Positions 51,013 through 63,300 of a stretch of DNA of 64,000 nt are shown in pieces. Positions within the stretch are counted from its first letter, which is position 1, and each line of letters begins with the position of its first letter. The stretch is taken from positions 1-64,000 of the forward strand of contig SZWC01009477.1 of the NCBI GenBank assembly GCA_023375785.1. The letters run 5' to 3'. This DNA comes from Penium margaritaceum (lineage: Eukaryota; Streptophyta; Zygnematophyceae; Desmidiales; Peniaceae). A program made the translations under genes and the position numbers. The notes beneath the pieces are model-generated. The model was not told the DNA's origin and searched no databases. It saw nothing but the letters and a program-made list of their open reading frames with translations.

Positions 51013-54000
51013 CAACGCCAAGACAACTCGAAGCAAGCCCAAGACAACTAGACCAAGCTCAAGACAACTGGAGCAAGCCTAAGAAAACTGAAGCAAGGCC
51101 AAGAGATCTGGAGCAAGCCGAAGACACCTGGAGCAATCCCAAGACAACTGGAGCAAGCCCAAGAAAACTAAAGCAGGCCAAAGAAAACTGGATCAGAGCC
51201 AAGACAAGTGGAGCAGGGCCAAGACAACTGGAGCAAGCCCAAGATAACTGGAGTAGGTCCAAGACAACTGGAACAAGGTCAAGAAAACTGGTGGAATGCC
51301 AAGACAATTGGAGGAAGGCCAAAACAACTGGAGCAAGGCCAAGATAGAAGTAGCAAGCCCAATACAACTGGAGCAAGAACAAGACAAATCGAGGCAACCC
51401 AAGACAACTAGAGGAAGCCCAAGACAACAGGGGCAAGCCCAAGACAACTGAAGGAAGGCTAAGACAATTGGAGCAAGGCCAAGACAATTGGAGCAAGCTA
51501 CAAAAAAGTGGAACAAGAACAAGACACTTTGGACAGGCCCAAGACACCTGGAGCAAGTCCAAAACAACTGGAGCAAGGCCAAGACAACTGAAGCAAGGCC
51601 AAGACAACTGGGGCAAGCCTAAGACAACTGGAGACATCTCAAGACAACGGGAGCAAGAACACGACAACTGGAGCAAGGCCAAGAGAAAAGGAGCAAGCCC
51701 AATATAACTGGAGCAAGGCCAAGACAACTCGAGCAGGGCAAAAACAACTAGAGCAATGCGATTAAAACTGGAGCAAGCTCTAGACAACTGGAGCAAGACA
51801 AATACAACTGGAGCAGGCCCAAGAAAACTGGAGCAAGGCCAAGACAACTGGAGCAAGGCCAAGGCAACTGGAGTAATCCAAGGACAACAGGAGCAGGCCC
51901 AAGACAACTATAGCAAGGCCAAGGGAACTGGATCAGGCCAAGACCATTGGATCAAGGCCAATACAACTGGAGTAAGGCCAAGACAAGTGGTGCAAGCCCA
52001 AGAAAAATGCAGCAAGCCCAAGACAACCGGGGCAAGGGAAGACCACTGGAGCAAGCCCAAGACAACTGGAGCAAGCACGCGAAAACTTGAGCAAGCCCAA
52101 GAGAACTGGAGTAAAGCGAAGACAACTAGAGCAAGGCCAAGAATATTTTGAGCAACCCAGGACAACTACGGCAAGCCGAGGACAATTCGAGTAGTTCAAA
52201 AAGAATTGGACCAAGCAGAGACAACTAGAGCAAGCCCAAGACAACTTGAGCAGGCCCAATTCAACTAGAAACAGGCCAAGACACATCTAGAGCAAGACCA
52301 AGACAGCTGGAGCAAGGCCAATACAACTGGAGGAATGCCAAGACAGCTCGAGAAATCTAAAGACAACTAGAGCAAGGCCAAGACAACTGGAGCAAGCCAT
52401 AGAAATTTGGAGCAAGCCCAAGACAACTGGGGCAAGCCGGAGCCAACTTGAGCGAGGCAAAAAGAACTGCAGCAAGCCAAATACAATTGGAACAAGCCCA
52501 AGACAACCGGAGAAAGCCCACGACAACTGGAGAAAGACCAAGAAAACTGGAGCAAGCCTAAGACAGCTGGAGCAAGCCCAAGACAACTGGACCAGGCCGA
52601 AGACAACTGGACCAAGGCCAAGACAATTTGAGCGACACCAAGACAACTGGAGCAAGCCCAAGACAACTTGAGCAGGCCCCAGACAACTGGAGGAAGGCGA
52701 AGACAACTGGAGCAAGGCCAAGAAAACTGGAGAAATGCGAAGACAACTGGAGCAAGGCCAAGACAACTAGAGCAAGTCTAGGGCAGCTGGAGCAAGGGCA
52801 AGACAATTGGAGCAAGCCAAAGACAACTGGAGCAAGCCCAAGACAACTCTTACAAGCCCAATACAACTGGAGCAAACCTCAGACAACTGGAGAATGGCCA
52901 GGACATCTGGAGCAAGCCCAAGACAACTGGAGCAAGCCCAAGACAACTAGAGCAAGCCCAAGACAACTACAGAAAGCCCACGACAATTGGGGCAATCCAG
53001 AGACAACTTGACAAAGCCTAACACAACTGGAACAAGGCCAAGCAATCTGAAGCCATACCAAGACTACTAGAGGAAGCCCAAGCCAACTGGAGTAAGCCCA
53101 CGAAAACTAGAGCAAGGCCATGAGAACCAGAGCAAGATCAATACAATTGAAGCAAGGGAAGACCACTGGAGCAAGCCCAAGACAACTGGAGCAAGCCCAA
53201 GAGAACGGAAGCTAGTCCAAGACAACTAGAGAAAGGCCAGGATAACTGGAGCAAGGGCAAAACAACTGGAGCAAACCCGGGACAACTGGAGCAATTACAA
53301 GACAACTTGAGCAAGGCCAAAGAAACTGGAGCAAGCCCAAGACAACTTGAGCAAGCTCAACGCAACTGGAGCAGGTTAAAACATCTGGAGCAGGGCCAAG
53401 ACGATTGGAGCAAAGCCAAGACAACTAGAGCAAGCCCAAAATAGCTGGAGCAAGCGCAAGACATCTAGACAAAGCCCGAGAAAACTAGAGCAAGCCAAAG
53501 ACAAGTGGCCCAAGCCGAAGACAACTGGAGAAGGCCAACACAACTGGAGCAAATCCAATATGACAGACGCAAGCCGAAGACAACTGGAGCAAGCTCAAGA
53601 CAACTGTAGCAAGTCCAAGACAGCTGGAGCAAGGCCAAGACAGCTGAAGCAAGCCTAAGAAAACTGGAGCAAGCCCAAGACAACTCGGAAAAGCCCAAAG
53701 CAACTGGAGCAAGCCTCACACAAGTGGAGGAAGGCCAAGACACATGGAGCAAGCCAAATACAACTGGAGCAAGCCAAAGACACCTGAAGCAAGCCCAAGA
53801 CAACTAGGGCAATCCCAAGACAACTTGACAAAGACTAAGACAGCTGGAACAAGGCCAAGAAATCGCCAGATCAAGACAAATCAAGCAAGCCCGAGACAAT
53901 TGGAGTAAGCCTAATAAAACAGGAGCAAGGCCAAGACAACTGGAGCAAGACCAACACACTTGGAGGAAGCCAAAAACACCTCGAGCAATGCCAAGACAAC

Positions 54001-56556
54001 TGGAGCAAGGTCAAGGCAATTGGAGCAAGCCCAAGACAACAGGAGCAAGCCCAAAAGAACGGAAGCTAGCCCAATACAACTAGAGAAAGGCCAGGATAAG
54101 TGGTGCAAGCCCAGGACAACTGGAGCAATCCCAAAATAACTCGAGCAATCCCGAGACAACTGGAGCAAGGCCAAGGAAACTGGAGCAAGCCCAAGACAAC
54201 TTGAGCAAGCTCAAGGCAACTCGAGCAGGTTAAAACAACTGGAGCAGGGCCAACACAATTGGAGCAAGTCCAAGACAACTAGAGCAAACCCAAGACAACT
54301 GGAGCAGGCCCAAGAAAACTGGATAAAGGCCAAGACAACTGGAGAAAGGCCAGGACAACTGGAGAAAGGCCAAGACAGCTGGAGCAAGTCCAAGACAACT
54401 GGAGCAAGGCCAAGACAACTGGAGCAAGCTGAAGGCATCTGGAGCAAGCCCAAGACAACTGGGACAATCCCAAAACAACTGGAAAAAGCCTAAGACAACT
54501 GGAGAAAGGCCAGGAAATCTGGAGCAAACCCAAGACAACTGGAGCAAGCACAAGACAATTGGGGTAATCCCAATACAACTTGAGAAAACCTGAGACAAGC
54601 GGAACAAGGCCAAGCAATCTGGAGCCACACCAAGACAACTGGAGCAAGCGCAAGATAACTGGAGTAAGCCGAATAAAACTAGAGCAAGGCCAAGACAACC
54701 GCAGCAAGCCAAAGACAACTGGAGCAAGCCCAACACAACTCGAGCAAGGCCACGACAACTGGAGCAAGGCCAAGAAAACTGGATCAAGCCAAAGACAGTT
54801 GGAGCAAGCCCAACACAACTGGAGCAGGCCAGAACAACTGGAGCAGGGCCAAGACAAACAAAGCCCAAGACAACTGGAGCATGCCCAAGACAACTAAAGC
54901 AAGGCCAAGACAACTGAAGTAAGGCCAAGACAACTGGAGAAAGGTCAAGACAACACGAGCAACACCAAGGCAGCTGTAGAAATCCTAAGACAAGTGGAGC
55001 AAGGCCAAGACAAATCAAGGAAGTTCAAGGCACCTTCAGCAAGCCCAAGACAACTCGGGCAAGCCCAAGACAAATGGAGGAAGGCCAAGGCAACTGGAGC
55101 AAGGCCAAGGAAACTGGAGCAAGCTCAAGACAACTAAAGCAAGACCCAGACAACTAGAGTAAGACCAAGACAACTACAGCAAGCCCAAAACAACTGGAGT
55201 ATGGCCAAGATATCTGAAGCAAGGCCAAGGAAACTGGAGCAAGCCCTAGACAACTGGAGCAAGCTTAAGACAGCTGAAGAAATTCCAAGAAAACTAGAGC
55301 AAAGCCAAGACAATAGGAGCAGGCGCGAGAAAACGGAACAAGGTCCAGACATCTGGGGCAATCCAAAGACAACTGGAGCAAGCCCAAGACAACTGGAGCA
55401 AGCCCAAGACAATTGGAGCTTGGCCAACACAACTGGAGCAAGGCCAAGAAAGCTGGAGCAAGCCCTATAAAACATGGGCAAGCACAAGACAATTGGAGCA
55501 GGTCCAATACAACGAGAGCAAGGCCATGACAACCGTAGCAAGCCCAAAAAAACTGTAGCACGCCCAATACAACTGGAGCAAGCCCAAGACAAGTGAAGAA
55601 AGCCCAAGACAACTGGAGCAAGGCCAAGACAACTGAAGCAAAGCCAAGACTACTGGAGGAAGCCCAAAACAACTGAAGTAAGCCCAAGACAACTGGCGCA
55701 AGTACAAGAAAACTGGAGCAAGGCCAAGAAACCTGGATCAAGCCCAAGACAACTGGAGAAAGCCTAAGACAGTGGGAGCAAGGCCAATACAACTGGAGCA
55801 AGCCCAAGACAACTGGAGCAAGGCCACGACAACTGGAGCATGGCCAAGACAATTGGAGAAAGACCAAGACAGATGGAGCAAGTCAAAGACAACTGGAGCA
55901 AGGACAAGACAACTGGAGCAAGTGTAAGACAATTGGAACGAGGCCAAGAAAACTGGAGCTAGCCCAAGACAAGTGGAGCAATCCCAAGACAACTGGAGCA
56001 AGCTTGAGAAAACCGGAGCAAGGCCAAGACAACCGAAGCAAGCCCAAGACAACTGGAGCAATCTTTCGAAAATTGGGGCAAGCGCAAGACAACTGGAGCA
56101 AGCATAACACAACTGGAACGAGGCCAAGAAAACTGGAGCAAGCCTAAGACAACTGGAGCAATCTTAAGAAAATTGGGGCAAGCGCAAGACAACTGGAGCA
56201 AGCGTAACACAACTGGAATGAGGCCAAGAAAATTGGAGCAAGCCCAAGACAACTGGAGCAAGCCCAAGACAACTGGAGCAAGCCCGAGAAAACTTGAGCA
56301 AGGCCAAGACAACCGGAGCAAGCCCAAGACACCTGAACAAGTCCAAAACACCTGTAGCAAGGCCAGGACAACCGGAACAAGTATAAGACAACTGGAGCAA
56401 GCCGAAGACAACTGGAGCAAGCCCAAGACATCTGGTGCAAGTCCAACACAACTGGAGCAAGACGAAGACAACTGGAGCAATCCCAAGTCAACAAGAGCAA
56501 GGCCAAGACAACTCGAGCAAGGCCAAGAAAACTGGAGCAAGCCCAAGACAACTGGA
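51013..56556. repeat. 20-bp satellite array, block III
   Basis: About 275 units in the same orientation as the previous 20-bp block. The landmarks CAAGCAATCTGAAGCCA (~53,040), CAAGCAATCTGGAGCCA (~54,611) and GCAGGTTAAA (~53,371, ~54,226) match those of block II. A local 100-bp (five-unit) period is visible at 56,061-56,260, where ATCTTNNGAAAATTGGGG, GCGCAAGAC and TAACACAACTGGAA recur 100 bp apart. The array ends at ~56,557, directly against copia RNase H sequence. Confidence 0.94.
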
Positions 56557-57095
56557 GTTAGCCGGGCGTGCCGCATTGGGAGGCAGTCAAGCGCGTCCTG
56601 CGCTACCTTGACAGCACCAGCGGCCTTTGCCTCACCTTCTACGGCAACAAAAGTCCCATCCTCATCCGCTATTGTGACGTAGATTGGAGAGGTGACACGG
56701 ACACAAGGAGGTCAACCAGTGGGTTTGTGTTTGTGCTCGGGGGAGGTGAAATCAGTTGGAGGAGCAAGAAGCAAGATTGTGTTGTCCTCTCCTCAACCGA
56801 AGCAGAGTACATTGTCCTCTGTGAAGGAGCAAAGGAAGTTGTGTGGGTGCGTGAGCTGCTAGCAAGCCTTCGACAGTAGCAGACCACAGCCACCACCATC
56901 TACTGTGACATCATGAGCGCCATTGCTCTGGCGAAGAACGCCAAGTTTCACGCCCGCACCAAGCACATCAACCTGCGGTACCACTTCATCCGCGAGCTCG
57001 TGGCAAAGCAGGTGGTGCAGATCAAGTTCTTCCCTTCAAGCATGATGCTGGCCGACTTCCTGACCAAGCCGCTGGCAGCGCACTGCTTTCAGTAG
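56557..57095 (+). pseudogene. pol: copia RNase H, 3' end of pol (5' truncated, one in-frame stop)
   Basis: A single + strand frame enters from satellite and carries the C-terminal copia reverse transcriptase/RNase H region: HWEAVKRVLRYL, DVDWRGDTDTRRSTSGFVF, then the diagnostic KQDCVVLSSTEAEY and KEVVWVRELL. A TAG at 56,877 interrupts it. The same frame resumes with TIYCD, AIALAKNAKFHARTKHINLRYHF cut across ~56,918-56,980, IREL, and ADFLTKPL, and ends at a TAG at 57,093. RNase H removes RNA from the RNA/DNA hybrid during reverse transcription. All upstream pol and gag is missing, replaced by 20-bp satellite with no target duplication. It may belong to the same family as the 33-38 kb units, which lack exactly this part, but nothing in common can be compared. 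Confidence 0.9.
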
Positions 57096-57133
57096 CTGAG
57101 GGGACAGTGCGGACTTGTGTAATTTTTATTCTC

Positions 57134-57147
57134 GCAAAGTGGGAGAA
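57134..57147 (+). promoter_or_regulatory. Polypurine tract of copia element
   Basis: GCAAAGTGGGAGAA lies directly before the TG that opens the LTR and after the pol stop. A purine-rich run at this place primes plus-strand synthesis in LTR retrotransposons, and copia elements often show a GGGAGAATG-type boundary. The single T makes it imperfect. Confidence 0.7.
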
Positions 57148-57802
57148 TGCTGGATATGAGAGTGCCAGAACGTGACAAAATTAGGTTGCTTGATAAAAAT
57201 TATCAGGCATGACAGTTGCATAGAGGATGTTTCAAAGGTTCCAACGCACTTTACGGAACTCAATACGGAGTCCATTTGAGTGAGATATGGATTTCCAACA
57301 ATTGGACATCATGGGTTGGGTTCAAGTGACGACCTGAGCACTTTGAGCTCAAAAGGCGGCAGGATTTTTGGCCAGGACGGCTGAGAGTGGCCTTCAAAGA
57401 GAAAAGGCGGCTGCAGGACCTCCAAGAGACTTCAAGGAAAGTACATATCACGATTGTTTGTCGTCCTAGTGGTATGACACATAATTCTCTTGTGTGACAA
57501 GGTGACTACCGCTCATCCCGCTAGGCTAGGAGAGTGTGCTAGAGGGTAGACTTTGATAGAGTGTATCTCAGTGCTCCCTGGGCTGAATAAGGCATATAAG
57601 GGCTTGTTAGAAAGCTGTGACAATGTTTGTTCTCACTCAAGAGAGGATTCAGACATTTGAATCATCTGAAAACCTACATTTGCTTCCGTAATTTCTGTCT
57701 GTGCAACCTGAAACCCCCTCTCACAAAGATTTGGTCCTGCAAAGGCGGCTCTTAGTGAGACTGATCACCACCCTGAGGGCTGCCCCAAGTTTCTATCAGC
57801 TG
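57148..57802 (+). mobile_element. copia LTR (right end uncertain)
   Basis: The LTR starts TGCTGGATATGAG directly after the polypurine tract. It is non-coding with no satellite for ~650 bp. A TATA-like CATATAAGG lies at ~57,593, preceded by GGGCTGAATAAG, as expected late in U3. The motif AAAGGCGGC appears at ~57,351, ~57,402 and ~57,735. Where the LTR ends is not settled, because no second LTR is present to compare. The low-copy sequence stops at ~57,802, and TTCTATCAGCTGC at ~57,791 holds the TATCAG core of the usual plant copia primer-binding site (complement of initiator Met tRNA). If that is real, the LTR ends just before it. Confidence 0.7.
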
Positions 57803-60331
57803 CAGCAAGCCAAAGACAACTGGAGGAAGGCCAAGACAACTGGAGCAAGCCCATGACAACTGGAGCAAGCCGCAGACAACTGGAGCAAGTCCAAGAAAGT
57901 GGAGCAAGTCTAAGACAACTTGAGCAAGCCAATGACAACTGGAGCAGACATATACACTTGGAGCAAAGCCAATACAATTGGAGCAAGGCCTAGACAACTT
58001 GAGCAAGCCTGATACAACCGGACCAAGGCCAAGACAACTGGAGCAAGCACGAGACAACTGGAGCAAGCCCAAGACAACTAGGCCATGCCCAAGACAACTG
58101 GAGCAAGGCTAGGAGAGCTTGAGCAAAGCCAGGACAACTAGAGCAAAGCCAAGACAAGTGAGGCACGCCCAATACATCTGGAGCAAGTCAAACACAATTA
58201 GGGAAAGGCCAAGACAGATGGAGCAAGCCCAATACTACTGGAGCAAGGCCAAGACATCTGGAGCTAGCCAAAGACAAGAAGAGCAAGCCCAGGACAACTG
58301 GGGCAAGCCCAAGACAACTCGAGTAAGCGTACGACAATTCGAACAAAACCAAGAAACCTGGAACAAGCCCAAGACAACAAGAGAAACTCCAAGAAAACTG
58401 GAGCAAGCCCAAGAAAACTGGAGCAAGGCCAATACAACTGGAGCACGTCCAAGACACTTGGAGCAAGCCAAAACCAGCTGGAGCAAGGCAAAGACAATTA
58501 GAGCAAGCCCATGACAATTGGAGCAAGCCCAGGGAAACTGGAGCAAGCGCAAGATAACCTGGGTAAGGCCAATAAAACTGAACCAAGCCCATGACAACAG
58601 GAGCAAGTCCAAGACAGCTGGAGCAGGCCAAAGGCAACTGGAGCAGGGCCAAGACTGTTGTAGCAAGGCCAAGACACCTAGAGCAAGCCCAATACAACTG
58701 GAGCAATACTAAGACAACTGGAGCAAGTCCAAGGGTGCTATTGCAAGTCCAAGACAACTAGAGCAAGGCCAAGACAATGGAGGAAACCCACAAGCACTAG
58801 AGCAAGCCAAAGATAACTCGGGCAAGCCCAAGAAAACGGGAGAAAGCTTGATACAACAAGAACAAGGCCAAGATAACTGGAGCAAGCCCAAGATAACTCA
58901 AGCAAGCTTAACACGACTTGAGGAAGGCCAAGACAACTGGAGGAAGCCCAAGACACATGGAGCAAGTCCAAAACAACTGGCGCAAGGCTAATACAACTGG
59001 AGCAATGCCAAGAAGGCTCGAGAAAGCCCAAGACAACTGGAGCAAGAACAAGAAAACTGGAACGAGCCCAAGAAAACTAGAGCAAGGCCAAGAAAACTAG
59101 AGCAAGCCCTATACAATTGTAGCCAGCCTAAGACAACTACAGCAGGCCCAAGACAACAATAGCAAGGACAAGACAACTGGAGTAAGCCCAAGACAACAGG
59201 AGAACGCCCAAGAAAACTGGAGCAAGGCAAGGAAAACTGAGGCAAAGCCAAGACCACTGGAGTAAGGCAAATAAAACTAGAGCACGGCCAATACAACTAG
59301 AGCAAGCCCAAGACAATTGAAGCAAGGCCAAGAAAACTTGAGCAAGCCCAAGACAACTGGAGCAAGCGCAAGACAACTGGAACAAGCCCAAAGCAACTGG
59401 AGCAAGCCTAAGACAACTGGAGACAGGCCAAGACAATTGGAGCAAGCCCAAGACAGCTGGGACAAGCAGAAGGCAACTGGAGCAAGTCCAAGAAAACTGA
59501 AGGAAGGCCAAGACAACTGGAGCAATCCTAAGACACCTGGAGCAAGCCCAAATCAACTGGAGCAAGTCCAAGGCAACTTGAGCAATGCTAAGAGAACTCG
59601 AGCAAGCCCAAGACACCTATAGAAAGCCTAAGACAACTGGAGCAAGTCCAAAATAAATGGAGCAAGGCCAAGACAACTAGAGAAAGCCCAATTCATTTGG
59701 AGCAAGGCAAAGACAGCTGGAGCAAGTCCAAGACAACTGGAGCAGGGTCAAGACTACTCGAGCAAGCCCAAGACATTTAGAACAAGCCCTACAAAACTGG
59801 GGCAAGCCCATTAAAACTGGAAAAGGACGAAGACAAATGGAGGAAGGCCAAGACAACTAGAGCAAGCTCAAGACAATAGAAGCAAGCCCCAGACAATTGG
59901 AGCAAGTCCAAGACAGCAGGAGCAAGGCTAAGAAAACTGGAGCAATCCAAAGAGAACAGGAGCAAGCCAAAGGTAACTTGAGCTAAGCTAAGACATTTGG
60001 AGCAAGCCCAAGACAAGTGGTACAAACCCTGATACAACTGGAGCAACGCCAAGACAACTAGAGCAAGCCCAAGACAACTGGAGCAAGTCGAAGACAACAT
60101 GACCAAGCCCCAGAGAAGAGGAGCAAGCCCAAGACAAGTGGGGCAAGCCCAAGACAACTGGAGCAAGCCTAAGAAAACTAGAACAAGGCTAAGAAACCTG
60201 GAGCAAGCCCAAAACAACTAAAGCAAACCCAAGACAACTAGAGCAAGCCCAAGAAAACTGGACCAAGGTTAAGACAACTGGGGGAAGCCCAAAACAACCA
60301 GAGCAAGTCCAAGAAAAATGGAGCAAGGCCA
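57803..60331. repeat. 20-bp satellite array, block IV
   Basis: About 126 units in the GCAAGCCCAAGACAACTGGA orientation, starting right after the copia LTR region and ending at the strand switch. Unit variants match those in the other 20-bp blocks. No gene or insertion was seen. Confidence 0.94.
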
Positions 60332-60356
60332 TTACAAGGATTATGTCTAGTTCTCT
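60332..60356. other. Strand-switch spacer of the 20-bp satellite
   Basis: The arm GAGCAAGGCCA (60,321-60,331) and its exact reverse complement TGGCCTTGCTC (60,357-60,367) flank 25 bp of irregular sequence that includes ATTATGTCTAG. To the left the array reads GCAAGCCC; to the right it reads GGGCTTGC. It is the centre of a large imperfect inverted repeat. Confidence 0.9.
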
Positions 60357-63300
60357 TGGCCTTGCTCAAGTCGTATTGTGCTTGCTCCAGTTGTCTTCGG
60401 ATAACTCCAGTTGTCTTGGGCTTGCTCCACATGTCTTGGACTCGCTCCAGTTGTCTTAGGCTTGCTCGAGCCATCTTGGGCTTGCCTCAGTTGTCTTGGG
60501 CTTGCTCCAGTTGTCTTAAGCTTCCTCCCGTTGTCTTGGACTTACTCCAGTTCTCTTGGGGTTGCTTGAGCTGTCTTGGCCTTGCTCCAGCTGTTTTGGC
60601 CTTGCTCCAACGGTATTGGCCTTGCTCTAGCTCTATTGGCCTTGCTCTAGTTGTCTTGGGCCTGCTCCTATTGTCTTCGACTTGCTCCAGCTGTCTTAGC
60701 CTTGCTCCAGTTGTCTTGGACTTCCTCCGGTTGTCGTGGGCCTGCTCTAGTTATCTTCGGCTTGTTCCAGTTGTCTAGGGCTTGCTCCAATTTTCTTGGC
60801 CTCGCTGGAGTTGTATTGGCTTTGCTCCAGTTGTCGTGGGCTGGCTCCAGTTCTCTTCGGCTTGCCTCGATATTCAGGGCCTTGCTCTAGCTGTCTCGGC
60901 TTTGCTTGAGTTGTCTTGGGCTTGCTCCAGTTGGCTTGAGCTTTCTCCTATTGTCTTGGCCTTGCTCCAGTCGTCTTGGGCTTGCTTCATTTGTCTCGGC
61001 CTTGCTCCATTTGTCTTGGCCTTGCTCCAATTGTGTTGGACTTGCTCTAGTTGTTTTGGGCTTGTTCGAGCTGTCTTGGACTTGCTCCAGTTGTCTGGGG
61101 CTTGGTCCAGTTGTCTTGGGCTTGCCCGAGTTGTCTTGAGCTTGCTCTAGTTGTCTTGGGTTTCCTTGATTTGTCTTGGCCTTGCTCCAGTTGTCTTGGG
61201 CCTGTTACAGCTGTCTTGGCCTTGCTCCAGTTGTCTTAGCCTTGCTCTAGTTGTCTTGGCCTTGCACGAGTTGTCTTCGCTTTGCTCCATTTGTCTTTGG
61301 CCTGCTCCAGTTGTCTTGGGCTTGCTCAAGTTTTCTTGGCCTTGCTCCATCTGTCTAGGCCCTGCTTTAGTTGTCTTTGGCCTGCTCCATTTGTCTTTGG
61401 TTTGCTCTAGCTGTCTTGGGCTTGCTCCAATTATCTTGGCCTTGCTCCAGTTGTCTTTGCCTTACTCGAGTCGACATGTGCTTGCTTCAGTTGTTTTGGG
61501 CTTGCTCCAATTATTTTGGCCTTGCTCTTGTTGTCTTGTACTTGCTTCAGTTGTCTTGGGCTTGACCCAGTTGCCTTGGGCTTGCTCCAGTTGTCTTGGT
61601 CTTGCTCCAGGTACCTTCGCTTTGCTCCAGGTGTTTTAGGCTCGCTTCAAGTGTATTGGGCTTGCTCCAGTTGTCTAAGACTTGCTCCAACTTTCTTGGT
61701 TTGCCCCAGTTGCTTTGGGCTCGCTCCACTTGTCTTGGGCTTGCTCCAGGTTTCTTGGACTTGTTCCAGTTCTCTGAGGCTTGCACCAGTTGTCTTCGGC
61801 TTGCCCCTCTTGTCTTGGTCTTGCTCGAATTTTCTTTGGCTTGCTCTAGTTTTCTTGGCCTTGCTCCAGTAGTCTGGGGCTTTCTCCATCTGTCTTGGCC
61901 TTGCCCTAGTTGTCCTTGGCTTGCTCCTGTTGTCTTGGGCTTGCGTCACTTGTCTTGGGCTTGCTCCAGTTGTCTTGGCCTTGCTCCAGATGTTTTGGGC
62001 TTCCTCTAGTTGTCTTGGGCTTGGTCCTGTTGTCTTGGGCTTGCTCTAGTTCTATTGGGCTTCCTCAAGTTTTCTTGGGCTTGCTCCATTTCTCTTTGCC
62101 TTGCTCCAATTATCTGGGGCTTGCACAGTTGTCTTGTGCTTGCTCCAGTTGTCTTGGCCATCCTCCAGTTGTCTTTGGCTTGCACCAGCTGTCTTGGGCT
62201 TGCCCACGGTTTTTGGGCTTGCTCTAGTTGTCTTGGGCTTGCTCGAGTTGTCTTGGCCCTGTTTCATTTGTCTTCGGCTTGCTCCAGTTTTCTTGGCCTT
62301 GCTCCAGTTTTCTTGGCCTTGCTCTTGTTGTCTTGGCCTTGCTCCAGTTATCTTGGCCTTGCTCCAGTTGTCTTTGGCCTGCTCTAGTTGTCTTGGGCTA
62401 GCTCCTGTTGTCTTGGGCTTGCTCCAGTTTCCTTGGCCTTGATCCAGTTGTCTTGGTTTTGCTCCAATAAAATTGGGCTTGCTCCAGTTATCTTGGGCTT
62501 GCTCCTGTTGTCTTGGCCTTGCTCCAAGTGTCTTGGACTTGTACCAGTTGTCTCGATCTTTCTCCACTTGTCTTGGGCTTGCACCAGTTGTCTTGGTCTT
62601 GCACTCATTGTCTTATCCTTGCTACTAGTGTTTTGGGTTTTCGCGAGGTGTCTTGGGCGTGCTCCAAATGTCTTGGCCTTGATGCGGTTTTCCCGGCCTT
62701 GATCCTGTTTTTTGGGCATGCCCCAGCTGTCTTTGGCTTGGTCACGTTGTTTTGGGTTTGCTCCAGTTGTCTTGTCCTTGCTCAGGTTGTATTGGGTTTG
62801 CTCTAGTTGTCTTTCCCTTTCTCCAATTGTGTTGACCTTGCTCTAGTTGTCTTGGCCTTGCTCCAGCTGTCTTCCCCTTGCTCCAGTTGTCTTGGCCTTG
62901 CTTTAGATGTCTTGGGCTTGCTCCAGTTGTCTTGGACTTGGTCCACTTGTCTTGCTCTTGCTTCAGTTGTGTTGGGCTTGATCCACTTGTATTGGCCTTG
63001 CTCCAGTTATCCCGGGCTTTCTTGAGGTGTCTTGGGCTTGCTCCAGTTATCTTGGCCTTGCTCCAGTTGTCTTGGACTTCCTCCAGTTTTCTTGGAATGG
63101 CTTCACTTGATATGGGCTCGATCCAATTGTCTTGGTCTTGCTTCATTTGTCTTGGCCTTGTTCTTGTTGTATCAGGCTTGCTCTAGCTGTCTTCGGCTTG
63201 CCCCAGTTGTCTTGCAATTGCTCAAGTTGTCTTGCGCTTTCTCGATTTGTCTTGGTCTTGTACCAGTTCTCATTCCCTTGCTGAAACTGTCTTAGCCTTA

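Noticed and set aside
49193-51047. Phe/Ile/Tyr-rich minus-strand frames in the AT-rich island
   Set aside because: Low-complexity translations of a ~16-bp AT-rich repeat, with no domain.
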